Of a stretch of DNA of 64,000 nt, positions 45,443 through 56,605 are shown one piece after another. The notes below the pieces were generated by a model. That model worked only from the letters and a program-made list of their open reading frames with translations, searched no databases and was not told the DNA's origin. The translations under genes and the position numbers were made by a program. The DNA comes from Micropterix aruncella (lineage: Eukaryota > Arthropoda > Insecta > Lepidoptera > Micropterigidae): contig OX155957.1 of assembly GCA_944548615.1 (NCBI GenBank), positions 6,623,219-6,687,218 of the forward strand, in the 5' to 3' direction. Each line of letters begins with the position of its first letter. Within the stretch, counting starts at the first letter, position 1.

Positions 45443-45780
45443 ATTAATAGTTTAAAAAAACACTAAAACACGATTTTATAAATGCACGTAAAAACCACAT
45501 CATCAGACCTTGAAACCTAATCGTGGTCAAAGTTCATTCCAAGACTTTTATAACAAGTCCAAACACAGCTATGATACGATGTTCCATCATGAAGTTCCAG
45601 TTCATATCTTCCGACTCCATCATCAGGTCAGTTCGACAGTACCATATTATTGTATTGTCATCAGAACTACATACAGCTGCCAATTTTCATGACGCTACGA
45701 TCCTTGGAAGATGGTTAAATTAGTTACCTTAGATTCCATTACATAGTTACATACAGGTCGACCTAATAAAAGCGTGTTAA
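45443..45780 (+). repeat. Dispersed repeat R3, copy 2
   Basis: Reverse complement of 25940-26350 (see that entry). Its left end, AATTAATAGTTTAAA, lies about 17 bp from the SLC22 exon acceptor, so repeat sequence provides part of the presumed branch-point region. Confidence 0.65.
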
Positions 45781-45796
45781 AAAATGTGAGACTTGA

Positions 45797-46140
45797 TGAG
45801 ACTTTGGGAGCTAATGGCCCTGTTGCAGTTTGGCCACTAAGATCCATGTGTAGTGTCGACCAAACGCGGCCATTCGGCGGCCTCCATGCAGAAGTCCGAG
45901 CCCGGGTAGGACTCTGACCTGCGGGACAGTTCCCCTAGGAGGTTGGAGGAGGACGGTTTGTGCACCGTGCGGCGTCAGCCAATCGATTGTGCATTCCGAC
46001 TGACAGCCAGGGGAGTCTCGAAACAGTACATAATGTTTTCTATAGGTGCAACGGTAGTTGCAGGGTACGGCAATTGCTCTTTAAACGACTATTTGGCTAC
46101 CCGATTCCGGTTGAAAAGCAAACGACCTCCAACCTGTAAC
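45797..46140 (-). repeat. Dispersed repeat family R1, copy 3
   Basis: In complement it runs from GCTACCCGATT-like sequence through CAATCGATTGGCTGACGCCG, CTACCCGGGCTCGGACTTC and GGAGGCCGCCGAATGG to CATTAGCTCCCAAAGTC, matching 431-822. Open frames here are repeat-derived. Confidence 0.65.
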
Positions 46141-46189
46141 CAGTAGAGAGGAAGAAGGTATCCTGATGGTGAATTCCAGACGGAGATAT

Positions 46190-46420
46190 CCTTCCAAACT
46201 GGTAGGCAGGCGGCGAGGTTGCCCGCTTGTTACCTTTCACGGTGCCTCGCCGTAAGGCGTTGGTCTCTGACGGGCTTGTTGGCCTAGCTAGACAGTAGAT
46301 TTGTATTGTCTGTAAGTCTTCTACTCTCATCCCACGGCTGAAAGAATGATTTCATATCGTTATACCAGCCTGCGGTGACAGATTCGCCCGTTGTAATCGT
46401 CACCGCCCCACTGTGAGACT
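46190..46420 (+). repeat. Dispersed repeat R2, uninterrupted copy
   Basis: It contains GGTGCCTCGCCGTAAGGCGT without interruption. This is the empty-site equivalent of the locus split at 35700/38540. It continues CATCCCACGGCTGAAAGAAT and TATCGTTATACCAGCCTG. Confidence 0.8.
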
Positions 46421-46490
46421 TGATAGGTTATAATATGAAGTCAAACAGAAAGAATAAATGATAAATGAAGTAGTCGATCTAGCTAGATAG

Positions 46491-46770
46491 TGGGCCCGAT
46501 TGCGTTGCTTTGTGGACTAAAACTAAAATTAGTCCAAGCGAACGAGACAGGGCAATACGTTAGAGCGGAATATGAAACGAACGATCGTCGCCTGTCGAAC
46601 TTATACTCGTCCGAATAAATTCGAGCATATTTCGTGCGGTGTGAGATTCGACCTTGGCGGGCAGTTTTAATGCGAAAAAGTGACAACCATTCCGCTCTAG
46701 CATATTGCCCTGTCTTGTTCACACGGACTAATTTCCGATTTTAGTTCACGAAGAAACGCAATCGAGCCCA
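46491..46770. mobile_element. MITE family M2, best-preserved copy
   Basis: The ends TGGGCCCGATTGCGTTGCTT and, in complement, TGGGCTCGATTGCGTTTCTT form the inverted repeats, followed by GACTAAAA and its counterpart. The interior contains GGGCAATACGTTAGAGCGGA and ATATTTCGTGCGGTG, shared with the other copies. 280 bp, non-coding. Confidence 0.75.
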
Positions 46771-47303
46771 GTGTAGGATCTTACACACGCGTACCCAAAC
46801 GAAAGTAGTAGAAGGCAGGTTGGATTCATACAAGATTGATACATATAGGGTATTATAGTGCACAATACCATACTACATTTTAGTAGGTTGGATTTTACTA
46901 CAAAACGCAACGTGTAGATGGCATTCATAGTTCCAAGTATGTATTAATCTTCTCTTACGTTCAGTATCACAAATCGTGTAAAATCAATTTGACTACACCA
47001 AGAGTAGAGATTCGTTCCAACTGGGTTATTTTATAAATAAAAAATAAAAAATGGCTGCGTTTATGGTAGGGCAGTATGGCGGCTCACTATAGATGACGCT
47101 CTAAACACGCCTATACGGTATCTATCTCGAAATAAAATAATAATATAATAATAGCCGTATTTTTAATCATAGCTCTCATAATTTTATTATTATTTACGCA
47201 AATACGTCAATTTTAAATTAGTGTACCGGTTTCAATACGTAATATTATTCAAATAGACTAATAGATGGTATTCTAATCTCTCCGTATTTTTTCCGTGATG
47301 TAA

Positions 47304-47615
47304 TCTTCTTCTTATATATAAAAATGAATCGCCGTGCGTTAGTCTCGCAGGATCTTGGAAATGACACGACCGATTTGAATAATTTTTCTTTTATTTTGTT
47401 TGGCTTGATTCAGCGGTGGTTTACAAAAAAAAATATTTAGAAAAAACCCAAAGGAACAGCTAAAAAATCGAAAAAATCGAAATTAGTACTTTTAGGGACG
47501 GCCACTTCGTATTTCTCTCAATAGATGGCGCTTTCTATATTTTCTAACAATAGATTCTATTGTTTGACAGCTACGCCATTCATAATTCATTCCGCGTCAC
47601 TGTGTGAAATTGTTT
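47304..47615 (+). mobile_element. Helitron family H2, 5' portion
   Basis: A|TCTTCTTCTTATATATAAAA followed by ATGAATCGCCGTGCGTTAGT and GACACGACCGATTTGAATAA matches the complete H2 element at 54047-54746. It loses similarity after CATTCCGCGTCACTGTGTG. No 3' hairpin/CTAG is seen. Confidence 0.65.
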
Positions 47616-47892
47616 TTACATTTAAGGTGACGCTATTGGCTAAATCAAATTCAACTTTCGCTTGAGACAGGCGAGGGGTGAGGTAAAGCGGGAATGAAGC
47701 GGGGTACGATTACGGTAGGGATATTTTTTAGCGCCCTCTATGAGTACACGGTTATAACTACTTGATTGCGCGCGACCACCGCGTAAAATTAGCGCTGTCG
47801 TCGCACACAGCGCGTATGCGACATGTGACGTCACCATCGGGACATGCGCTTGCAACTAAAGAACGCGGTCAGCGCCGCCGTGGCAGCAGTAA

Positions 47893-50105
47893 TCTATACT
47901 AATATTATAAAGAGGTAAAGTTTGTGACGTTGTAGGAAGTAATCTCTGGATTTACTGACCCGATTTTGAAAATTCTTTTACCAATAGAAAGCCACGTTAT
48001 TTGTGAGTGTCATAGGCTATATATTATTCCGTAAAATGTAAAGACTTTTTCGTGGTAGTAGGATTTCCAAAGTAAGTCGGAAAAAACGGTCGAACGAAAA
48101 CGTTTCTAACTAACGCTGCCTTAACGATGAGAGATATATGATTAAGTTCTAGAATAAAGTTGTAGAGCTTGATAATGCCTACAAAAAAGTCAGCGACAGC
48201 ATATGTGTAACTTTTATATTTTAGTCACAAAAAGTAGTTTTTCAAATTAAAAAAATAATTTAAATCGTTAGGTCATGTTTATTGGTCATATTATCAACAA
48301 TTATGAATTATTATCAAAATAGGTAAATTTATCGTCTTAAGTGTTTAAAACAAAACACTTTTTCCTTTTACTGCATATATAGTTAAAGAGATATTCGACA
48401 TGTAACCGCGACCGTGTCGTCTATCTATACTAATATTATAAAGAGGTAAAGTTTGTGACGTTGTAGGAAGTAATCTCTGGATCTACTGAACCGATTTTGA
48501 AAATTCTTTTACCAATAGAAAGCCACGTTATTTGTGAGTGTCATAGGCTATATATTAATCCGAAAAATGTAAAGACTTTTTTGTGGTAGTCGGATTTCCA
48601 AAGTAATTCGGAAAAAACGGTCGAACGAAAACGTTTCTAACTAACGCTGCCTTAACGATGAGAGATATATGATTAAGTTTTAGAAAAAACTTGTAGAGCT
48701 TGATAATGCCTACAAAAAAGTCAGCGACAGCATATGTGTAACTTTTATATTTAAGTCACAAAAAGTAGTTTTTCAAATTATAAAAATAATTTAAATCGTT
48801 AGGTCATGTTTATCTATACTAATATTATAAAGAGGTAAAGTTTGTGACGTTGTAGGAAGTAATCTCTGGATTTACTGAACCGATTTTGAAAATTCTTTTA
48901 CCATTAGAAAGCCACGTTATTTGTGAGTGTCATAGGCTGTATATTAATCCGAAATTGTAAAGACTTTTTCGTGGTAGTCGGATTTCCAAAATAAGTCGGA
49001 AAAAACGGTCGAACGAAAAGGTTTCTAACTAACGCTGCCTTAACGATGAGAGATATATGATTAAGTTCTAGAAAAATGTTGTAGAGCTTGATAATGCCTA
49101 CAAAAAAGTCAGCGACAGCATACCTATGTCTAACTTTTATATTTAAGTCACAAAAAGTAGTTTTTCACATTAAAAAAAATAATTTAAATCGATAGGTCAT
49201 GTTTATTGGTCATATTATCAGAATAAGAATATTTAGGCAAGTTTTGTAATTTATTAACATATCGAAGGTTAAAAGGTAATAGGGTATAAGCGCCATAAAC
49301 CGAATTGCCCAGGAGAGCAGTGTCAAGTTTGAAATTGCATAAAAATGGACCTAACTTTTTTATTAATTGTCATATCGTGAAAATGGAAACAGGTCTAGAA
49401 TCAGGACCTCTAGAAACACCTATTTGGCGGTAGGTTAGGTTAGGTTAGGTTATTTTTAAAACAACCTTAAAAACTGAGGTAATTTTTTTTTTATTTTTTT
49501 TTGTATGTAAATTTGGTTTCGAAAATTTACGCGTCCGAAGCTTTTTTCTTTCACATTTAGCATTACAATGATCTAACCTAGTAGTATTTCTTTGTTTTTT
49601 CGATTTCTGAGAAAGGTACCTATACTGCAATAATTCCGACTTTTTCGTGGTAGTAGGATTTCCAAAGTAAGTCGGAAAAAACGGTCGAACGAAAACGTTT
49701 CTAACTAACGCTGCCTTAACGATGAGAGATATATGATTAAGTTCTAGAAAAAAGGTGTAGAGCTTGATAATGCCTACAAAAAAGTCAGCGACAGCATATG
49801 TCTAACTTTTATATTTAAGTCACAAAAAGTAGTATTTTATATTAAATGAAATATAAAATAATTGAAATCGTTAGGTCATGTTTATTGGTCATATTGTCAA
49901 CAATTATGAATTATTATCAAAATACGTAAATTTAACGTCTCAAGTATTTAATACAAAAGACTTTTCCCTTTTACTGCATATAATTTTACTTTTACTGCAT
50001 AAATGGTTAAAGAGATAAGATTCTCACAAATAAGACACTCACAAGAAGACACTCACAAATAACGGTAATATAGTCAAATTGGCATGCAAATACATACATA
50101 CATAT
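47893..50105 (+). mobile_element. Tandem/nested array of Helitron family H1
   Basis: TCTATACTAATATTATAAAG heads occur at 47893, 48424 and 48813, each followed by GAGGTAAAGTTTGTGACGTT. Unit 1 joins unit 2 at ACCGCGACCGTGTCG, as at 37539. Unit 3 begins inside unit 2 directly after GGTCATGTTTA, consistent with A|T insertion of one Helitron into another. An unrelated 400 bp stretch (49222-49630) with (TTAGG)4 precedes a fourth partial unit. The 3' hairpin is absent; the array ends at CATACATACATAT. Confidence 0.8.
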
Positions 50106-50215
50106 ACATATCAGCGCCCTCACGCGTACAATGCTAAACAATCTGAGTGACAGTTCTCGCGTAGCCTGTGGTTTTGTATGGAGAATTGGTTTGTTTTGTT
50201 TATCGTTACTAAAAT

Positions 50216-50396
50216 ATGAGCGGCTCTAGCAAGGAGGACACCATGCCAAAACGTCACGGGGGCACTATATGTTGTGTTGTTGGGTGTAGTAACACCTATT
50301 AAAACACGAAAAATGTAAAATTTTACAGTTTTTCTAAGCTTGCACATAACCTGCAAAGGCGAGAAAAGTGGATTTCTTTGATCAGTCGTACTGGGT
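50216..50396 (+). pseudogene. THAP-domain exon with premature stop
   Basis: ATG at 50216 (second ATG 50243) reads MPKRHGGTICCVVGCSNTY, then TAA at 50300-50302. Beyond it, in the same frame, it reads NTKNVKFYSFSKLAH and LQRREKWISLISRTG, and ends at a donor-like GTATGT. The Cys-x-x-x-Cys start and the YxFPK...RREKW block are the first half of a THAP zinc finger, the DNA-binding domain of P-element-type transposases and some host proteins. The stop makes this copy non-functional. The second half (C-x2-H) is not found downstream. Confidence 0.7.
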
Positions 50397-52225
50397 ATGT
50401 ATATGAAATACCTTAATTCCGTGACATTATTAAATTGAGAGAGGTAGTCGCCTTAAGAAGGGTATGTTTGCATCAATAAATAACCCGCATGGTTGAATAT
50501 AAATTCACTCTTGAATACTCAATTTTGACAATGCTATTTTTCATGTTCTTTACCATGACATATCGATGGTACATGGGACAAGGTCTTGGGATATAGCATT
50601 GATTTTTCAAAGCCGCTACAACTTGTATGTTCCAATTTTTAACCACTTTGCCAAAGATAGAAGCTGTTAATATACTTCTACGTAATTTTAACCATTCGCT
50701 ACTGTCGCCTTGTAAAATTTATTCTTGATATATATTATAGGGAAGCAGAGCATATCAACCTCCTATTTGTTTGGCCATTAACGTATTTTTTTTGCAGTTA
50801 CATGAATAACTGTGTAACTAATTAAAAAAAACAATATCTGCCACAGTTAGTCACGTAACTGCAAAACAATATCGTCAGTTTGGGAAAAATCGAAAAAATA
50901 TTGAAAATCATAACACCGATACCATGAAAAACGCTAAACATACATTGGAGTGTTTCAGAAAGGACTCGGCGTGCTAAAAAATGTAAGCACCTATACTGCA
51001 TTAATGTATAGTTCAAGGCCCTACATTTTATGCATTTGCTATAAAAAATATAGAATAAACACGCAGGTAAAGGTAATAGAAATCCTAAAGAAATTTAATT
51101 ACCGTGGCATTTTAATGTATATCGTTGCAGTTAATTTATGTACGGTCAACCATTCGAGCCCTCTTTGTGCTAAAAATATAAAAAAACGGGTTTTATACCA
51201 CTAAATTAAAAGACATCGCTGGAATTTTCATGCTGGGTTGCTACTTGAGAAGCCCTGCCGCCTGTCGCCACTCTGCTGTCGCCTGACTAGATGCGCCGCG
51301 TCGATCGATTGACATTATAAAATTTGCTACATTGAAACTTATCGTTTTGATTCTGTCAGCCCAAATATAAATTTTAATGCATTATTGGATGCTAATGAAT
51401 ATTTCTTCCCCATGTTTTGTGATCGATTCCAAGTTAGCACCTTTTTGCAAAATAATATCTTGAAATAGATCGCGTTAGATTGTAAAAAAAAGCGACGTAG
51501 CTCCTAAAGCAATACCGGCGAGGTGTGCGGCCTCGCACGGACTGGACTTGCCAAGGGAATGTCGAGCGGGGCGCGATACACGGAAGGACTATTTTTGCTT
51601 GTGCAGCTTACCATTCTACTAAAATGGCGATTGACAAAAAAATATTTTTTTGGTTTTTTGGAAGATTGTAATGGAAAAAGTAAAATAATTAAAAATAAAG
51701 CAATGTTACATTTTGAACATTTACTTCGTACTCATTACCAAGATAGTTTCAAGTTGCTAACCCTTATAGATTCCAAGAAAAATGCTATTTACAAAAAAGA
51801 GATGACTTCAGATTTTATTTATTTTTATTAAGAAAAAAATCAAAACATTAAAATTCGACATCGTAGAACAAAATATTGAAAAAAATCCTACAAGACTCAT
51901 ATTTTTATTATTATTTAAATGTTCGCGGGAGTCACGTAAATTTGATTGCAAAATGTCCGTTTTTCACTGTTTGAGAGAGGTAGTCGCCTTTTCTTTTAAA
52001 AAAGGTAGTGGGATTGGAGAATAGATTTGTTTCAAGCGAATTTAATTGCATTTTGCAAAAAATCACTGATCAGCCATTACATAAAGGTAAATAGACTTTG
52101 CAGCCTTATACATAACTACAAATTTGGTCTTAGTCTGAGGATTTCAATATTGTTAAGTTCTCAAGGAATGTTCGACAGATTTGAGTGACAAAACAATTCC
52201 GTGTCTTTTTACAGTGTTCGTTATA
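50397..52225. other. Unannotated stretch with a 20 bp direct repeat
   Basis: TTGAGAGAGGTAGTCGCCTT occurs at 50435-50454 and again at 51971-51990. Open frames of 84-102 codons at 50950-51204 and 51523-51831 have no recognisable domain. A GC-rich patch lies at 51510-51570. TTTTTACAG at 52207-52215 precedes the next coding block. Confidence 0.4.
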
Positions 52226-52790
52226 ATGCCGAGAAGAATAGGTAACATAGGTCGTCGTAGTCAGTCAAATGCGCGGCGATCTACTTCACGTGCAAGCCGC
52301 ACTGACGATCAGCTAGCGACGGATAATGAAAATAGTCGTATTGGCATGTCGGAATTATGTTTGAGAGCGACTGAAAATGAACGACAAGCGAATACATTGA
52401 GTATGCAACAATTTTGTGCACAACATACACAATGCCAGCAATCACGACAAAATCAACATGACCGATTGCGCCGTCGCAGTATTCCTGTCAACCTGGAAAA
52501 AGCGGCATTCCATTACGATCCGGAAATCGATTACGGTGCGGAGAGATCAGTAGCAAGACTTTCACCTTTCCTTCCCCGACAGACTCACTACTTCGTACAT
52601 CATCCCTCAAACAGTTTTGATGAAAAAACCAGTAGGGCAGTCCCCACCCTAAACAATGTAGTATTTTCTGACCTTATATCATCCCGGTCCCCTGGCTTGG
52701 ACATCATATTTACAGACGGCTCTAAGGCAGAGGTTAGAAATTGTGTGGGCGTGGGAATTTTCTACCACAACCGTAGAGTAGTCATGTTGT
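52226..52790 (+). pseudogene. Helitron N-terminus fused to LINE RNase H fragment
   Basis: From ATG 52226 the frame gives MPRRIGNIGRRSQSNARRST, an arginine/glutamine-rich stretch and EKAAFHYDPEIDYGAE, matching the N-terminus of autonomous insect Helitron Rep-helicases before the Helitron_like_N domain. From about 52545 the same open frame changes character. LDIIFTDGSKAEVRN and CVGVGIFYHN form the first strand of a LINE RNase H domain, with its catalytic D in TDGSK. Neither half is complete. The frame stays open to 52960 by chance. I read it as a retroelement inserted in, or joined to, a broken Helitron. Confidence 0.7.
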
Positions 52791-53098
52791 GGATTTATAT
52801 TACTAAGTTTACCTTATGCACACATTTTAAATTATTTGATTTTGTTTGTATTTCTTTTGATAAATTATTGACCTATTTATCCTTTGCAATATGCTATGAT
52901 ATCCGTGTTAGTCCGTTCTACAATATTTCTCATTTTTGCTTTAATGAGTGTGATTCTTGATTTCTTCCTCTTCTTTGCTATGGTGTGGATTTGAAATTTT
53001 AACATCTTAGTCTGCTGTGAACATGCCCTTCAAATGATAAAGCTCTTTTCGTTTTCCTGTCAGGTCCTATAGATCGTAGACCACAGCCGATTTATTTT

Positions 53099-53650
53099 TA
53101 ACCGACTTAAAAAAAAGGGGGAGGTTATAAATTCGATCGTATTTTTCTTTAAATGTTTGTTAATTTAGAAATCCCTCATTTATGAATTGCTTTGGAAAAT
53201 TCTTTTTATTTGAAAGGATGTACTTCCAGATTCGTCACATCTTTATCAAAATTTTGTTCTGATGATGTGATCCATGAGGAATTGAAGGAACTCCTCAAAT
53301 ATTATCATATGAAGTTAAAAATTTACATGTTGGTTCAGCTCCGATGACAATGCATTTTATATATCAAGCATGCCCTGATTCTATACCCAGGTTTGGCTCC
53401 CGACGAGGGGACTCCTCAGCGGTTAACAGCACAGTCGCGAAATTTTGTATATGCATTCAATTATGACAGCCCGATCTAAGTTTCATCAAGGCAGGACTGC
53501 GGCATCCAGGGTTGGCTTCCAACGAGGGAACTCCTCAACGATCAACGGCACAGACACGAAATTTTGTATACGCATTTAATTATGATAGCCTGTTCTAAGT
53601 TTCACCATGACATGGCTGCTGCACTTATAAAAAAAAAACTCGGTTATTTT
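53099..53650. mobile_element. MITE-like element with ~130 bp internal units
   Basis: The left end AACCGACTTAAAAAAAAGG and the right end AAAAAAAACTCGGTTA are imperfect inverted repeats. Bases 53388-53622 hold two units of the minisatellite also found at 5082-5260 (GGCTCCCGACGAGGGGACTC, ATTTTGTATACGCATTTAAT). No coding sequence. Confidence 0.55.
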
Positions 53651-54046
53651 TGTTAACATTTTGTTTATTACCTGCAACTTCGCATTACGAAGATCTAGGG
53701 GCTAATTTTCTTGAGAAAAAATACGCTTTCTTTGATATGAAATATGGTCGTAGCTATACCGTACCTACCACCCACGTTATACTTAATCCGTTTTCACCGT
53801 AAGCATGGAATCGTCCATCGATTAAGACTAATTCTCCTCCGAAGAACAAATATGAGGGGCTAAACGTCGCCGTCATACCGGTTGTGTTCAAGGCATGTTA
53901 TACAAGTGGTACCTACTTTTAATTCCTTCCATGACCTGATTTTTTCGCTTACTGTCCTTTACACTTTTTTTCGCGTGTCCTTTCAGCAGTTTCATGTATA
54001 TCACCTTCGGTCTTTTTTCCATAATGTTTTATTCTATCTACTTATA

Positions 54047-54746
54047 TCTTATATATAAAAATGAATCGCCGTGCGTTAGTCTCGCAAGATCTCGAAAATG
54101 ACTCGACCGATTTAAATGATTATTCTTTTGTTTTGCTTGCCTTAATTCAGGGGTGGTTTACAAAAAAAATATTTAAGAAAAATTAAAAGAAACAACTGAA
54201 AATCGAAAAAAACGAAATTGGTCTTTTTGGGAAATGGGCCCCTTTCAATAGATGGCGTTCGCTGCGATCCTATTGTTTGACAGCTGCGCCATCCATAACT
54301 GTTATTCATTCCGTGCGATTGTGTAAAATTTGAAAAAGTCGAAAAATGCAAAAGAGTCGGAAAAGTCAAAAAAGAAAAAAAGTTGAAAAAGTCGAAAACG
54401 TAGAAAAAGTCGAAAAAGTCGGAAAAGTCGAAAAGTCGGAAAAGTCCAAAAAGTCGAAAAAGTCAAAAAAGTCGAAAAAGTCAAGAAAGTCGAAAAATGC
54501 AAAAACGTCGGAAAAGTCGATAAAGCATTAATTTTTTATCATGGAAAATTAAATACATTTAATTTTTTTTTATTATAAAACGACTTTCATTTAATCACCG
54601 AACGAAACTCAAACCGTACACGATTCGGCCATATTATAGATTTCAATGAATTGGATTCGGAAGGTTGATTATCGTTTCAATAAACGTTTATAAAGAGTTA
54701 CAAACAAATCAATTTTAGGTGGTACGAAGTTCACCGGGTCATCTAG
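54047..54746 (+). mobile_element. Non-autonomous Helitron family H2, complete
   Basis: It starts TCTTATATATAAAAATGAAT after host A (54046) and ends GGTGGTACGAAGTTCACC plus GGGTCATCTAG, followed by host T (54747). These are the 5' TC, the 3' hairpin, the CTAG end and A/T insertion. ACGAAGT...CGGGTCA.CTAG is shared with family H1, so both ends could be recognised by one Rep protein. A (GTCGAAAAA)n array fills 54330-54525. Confidence 0.88.
54330..54525 (+). repeat. (GTCGAAAAA)n minisatellite
   Basis: About 21 degenerate 9 bp units, with variants GTCGGAAAA and GTCAAAAAA. It lies wholly inside the H2 Helitron. The lysine-rich open frames it produces are artefacts. Confidence 0.9.
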
Positions 54747-54747
54747 T

Positions 54748-56368
54748 CAGCCTATATAAAAATGCGATATATGTCACTAATAATTGAATGTTACTTCTAG
54801 GTTACTTGAATGATCATTGGCAAAATTATTGAGTTTTTATAAACAATCGATCCTTTATAAAAAAACACCCATTATCAATGTTATTATAGATGGCCAAATA
54901 AATAGCTATTAGTTTCACCGGACAATGCTATCATTAAAGCCAACTGCATGTCACTGGCGCAGAAGGGTTGCTAAAACGCACTGCGGCATCGAGCAATCTG
55001 ATACCCTATATGGGCCTATAATATAATCAATGATTATACCTACCTACAATCTATAAGTGGGCCGGATGTGAAGGTAGGCATGCAAATACTACTCTAGTCA
55101 AATTTAAAGCTTAGTTATTTTATTTGAAAACATCAAACTATTTGTAAAATAAATAAAGTAAGGCTTTTAAGACTTGGAATAATGCCCCAAACAATTTTAT
55201 AATTTAATGAAAACGGATTTTTGTCGCGTGGAATTAGACGATACTATTCCTGAATTTTACGTTTGTCGTCTTCACGAGAGGGCGACTGTCGCGTACGCTG
55301 CGTTCACTGAGTTTTCAAGCGGGTAGTTAGGATAAATGTGGGAAATACATCCAAAATGACCCATTCGCTCCACAAAGATTTTAATGAAATTATATAAGGA
55401 GATAATTATGAATTCCCCTATTAATTATTATGAAACAGATCTGTAATCTTTAAAAATGGGTTCTGCTTGGATCTATACAATGTTTTAGGATTTTTTGGTA
55501 TTCTAATCTCTTTTAGGTAACAATGTTTTAGGATTTTTTTGATTTGAAAGAGAACTGGTGGAAACTAAAAGAAGCATGGCCCTGACAAATATCCATGTCC
55601 AAGTATCAAATGTATGGCAAAGTCTAACTATTATAATCATAAATTGGCAGGTATCACTTAGAACTAATAGTGATAAATATAGAATAATAGTGACTAATAC
55701 TGACTAATAGTGAACTAATAGTGATAAAAATATAATAATGATAAAATTAGGCTAAAAGTGATAAATATAGCTCTATCCATATCTTTCTGCGAGCATACCT
55801 ACCCAAGGTATGCTCGCAGAAATGAGGCGAAATCGCACAACCAACTAGAACGCGAAGGTCTGTAACGATGGTGCTTATATATTATTCGTTATTTTTATTG
55901 TAGCGCAAACTGGCGCATTTAATTTTTATGGTTTTTTAATGTTTAATGGTTTTTAGTCTAAAAAAAAGGTTAATGTTTCTCAAATGTTTCTTTACACAAA
56001 TTAAAACTAAAAATAAAACTAGGTTATATATTAAAAGGGATAAAAACACGACAGCCGTTACAAAAAGTGAACTGGTGTATTTATAATTATTTTTATTGTG
56101 ATTTTTAATTAAATATTTGTGGTTTATGTAATTATCCATATAGATACATATATATTTTCGGAATGTAATCAATGAGACCTTTTATTTACACTAAATATGT
56201 GATACTTTTATTTAGGTTAATTTATTGACATTCAGGGATTTGGACATTTATACAACTATTGACTTGATATGTGGATATTATGGTACCCTATGACACTCGC
56301 GATGACATAAAGATTCTAACAATACCACATACTTCTAAATCAGTTAGAGCGGAAGCGGCAAACGTAGA
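54748..56368. other. No gene recognised
   Basis: AT-rich DNA. Irregular CTAATAGTGATAAATATAG-type repeats lie at about 55665-55770, and a 17 bp hairpin at 55784-55822. No coding signal. Confidence 0.4.
55784..55822. repeat. 17 bp perfect hairpin
   Basis: TTTCTGCGAGCATACCT (55784-55800) and its exact complement AGGTATGCTCGCAGAAA (55806-55822) are separated by ACCCA. It could be the centre of a palindromic element or a small RNA hairpin; nothing else supports either. Confidence 0.9.
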
Positions 56369-56605
56369 TATATGAACCCTGAACACATAACAATCATTCT
56401 TTGTTGGACAGTATAATATAATATAATTGTATATTATTATAGAAGTGAACTTTGCATAATATAAAATAAATTGAAATAGGTAAATAGGTAATATTACATA
56501 TTATAATATGCAGAGTATAATATACAAATACATTTACTGGAAAATAAATATTATAAATTTTTGTGCAAAAAATATCATTTATATACATTTTTAATGAATT
56601 TTGAT

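Noticed and set aside
52791..52960. C-terminal extension of the Helitron/RNase H chimera as real protein
   Set aside because: After the RNase H strand the residues become low-complexity translation of AT-rich DNA with no family match.
54302..54531. Lysine/serine-rich or phenylalanine-rich repeat proteins
   Set aside because: Products of the GTCGAAAAA minisatellite read on either strand.
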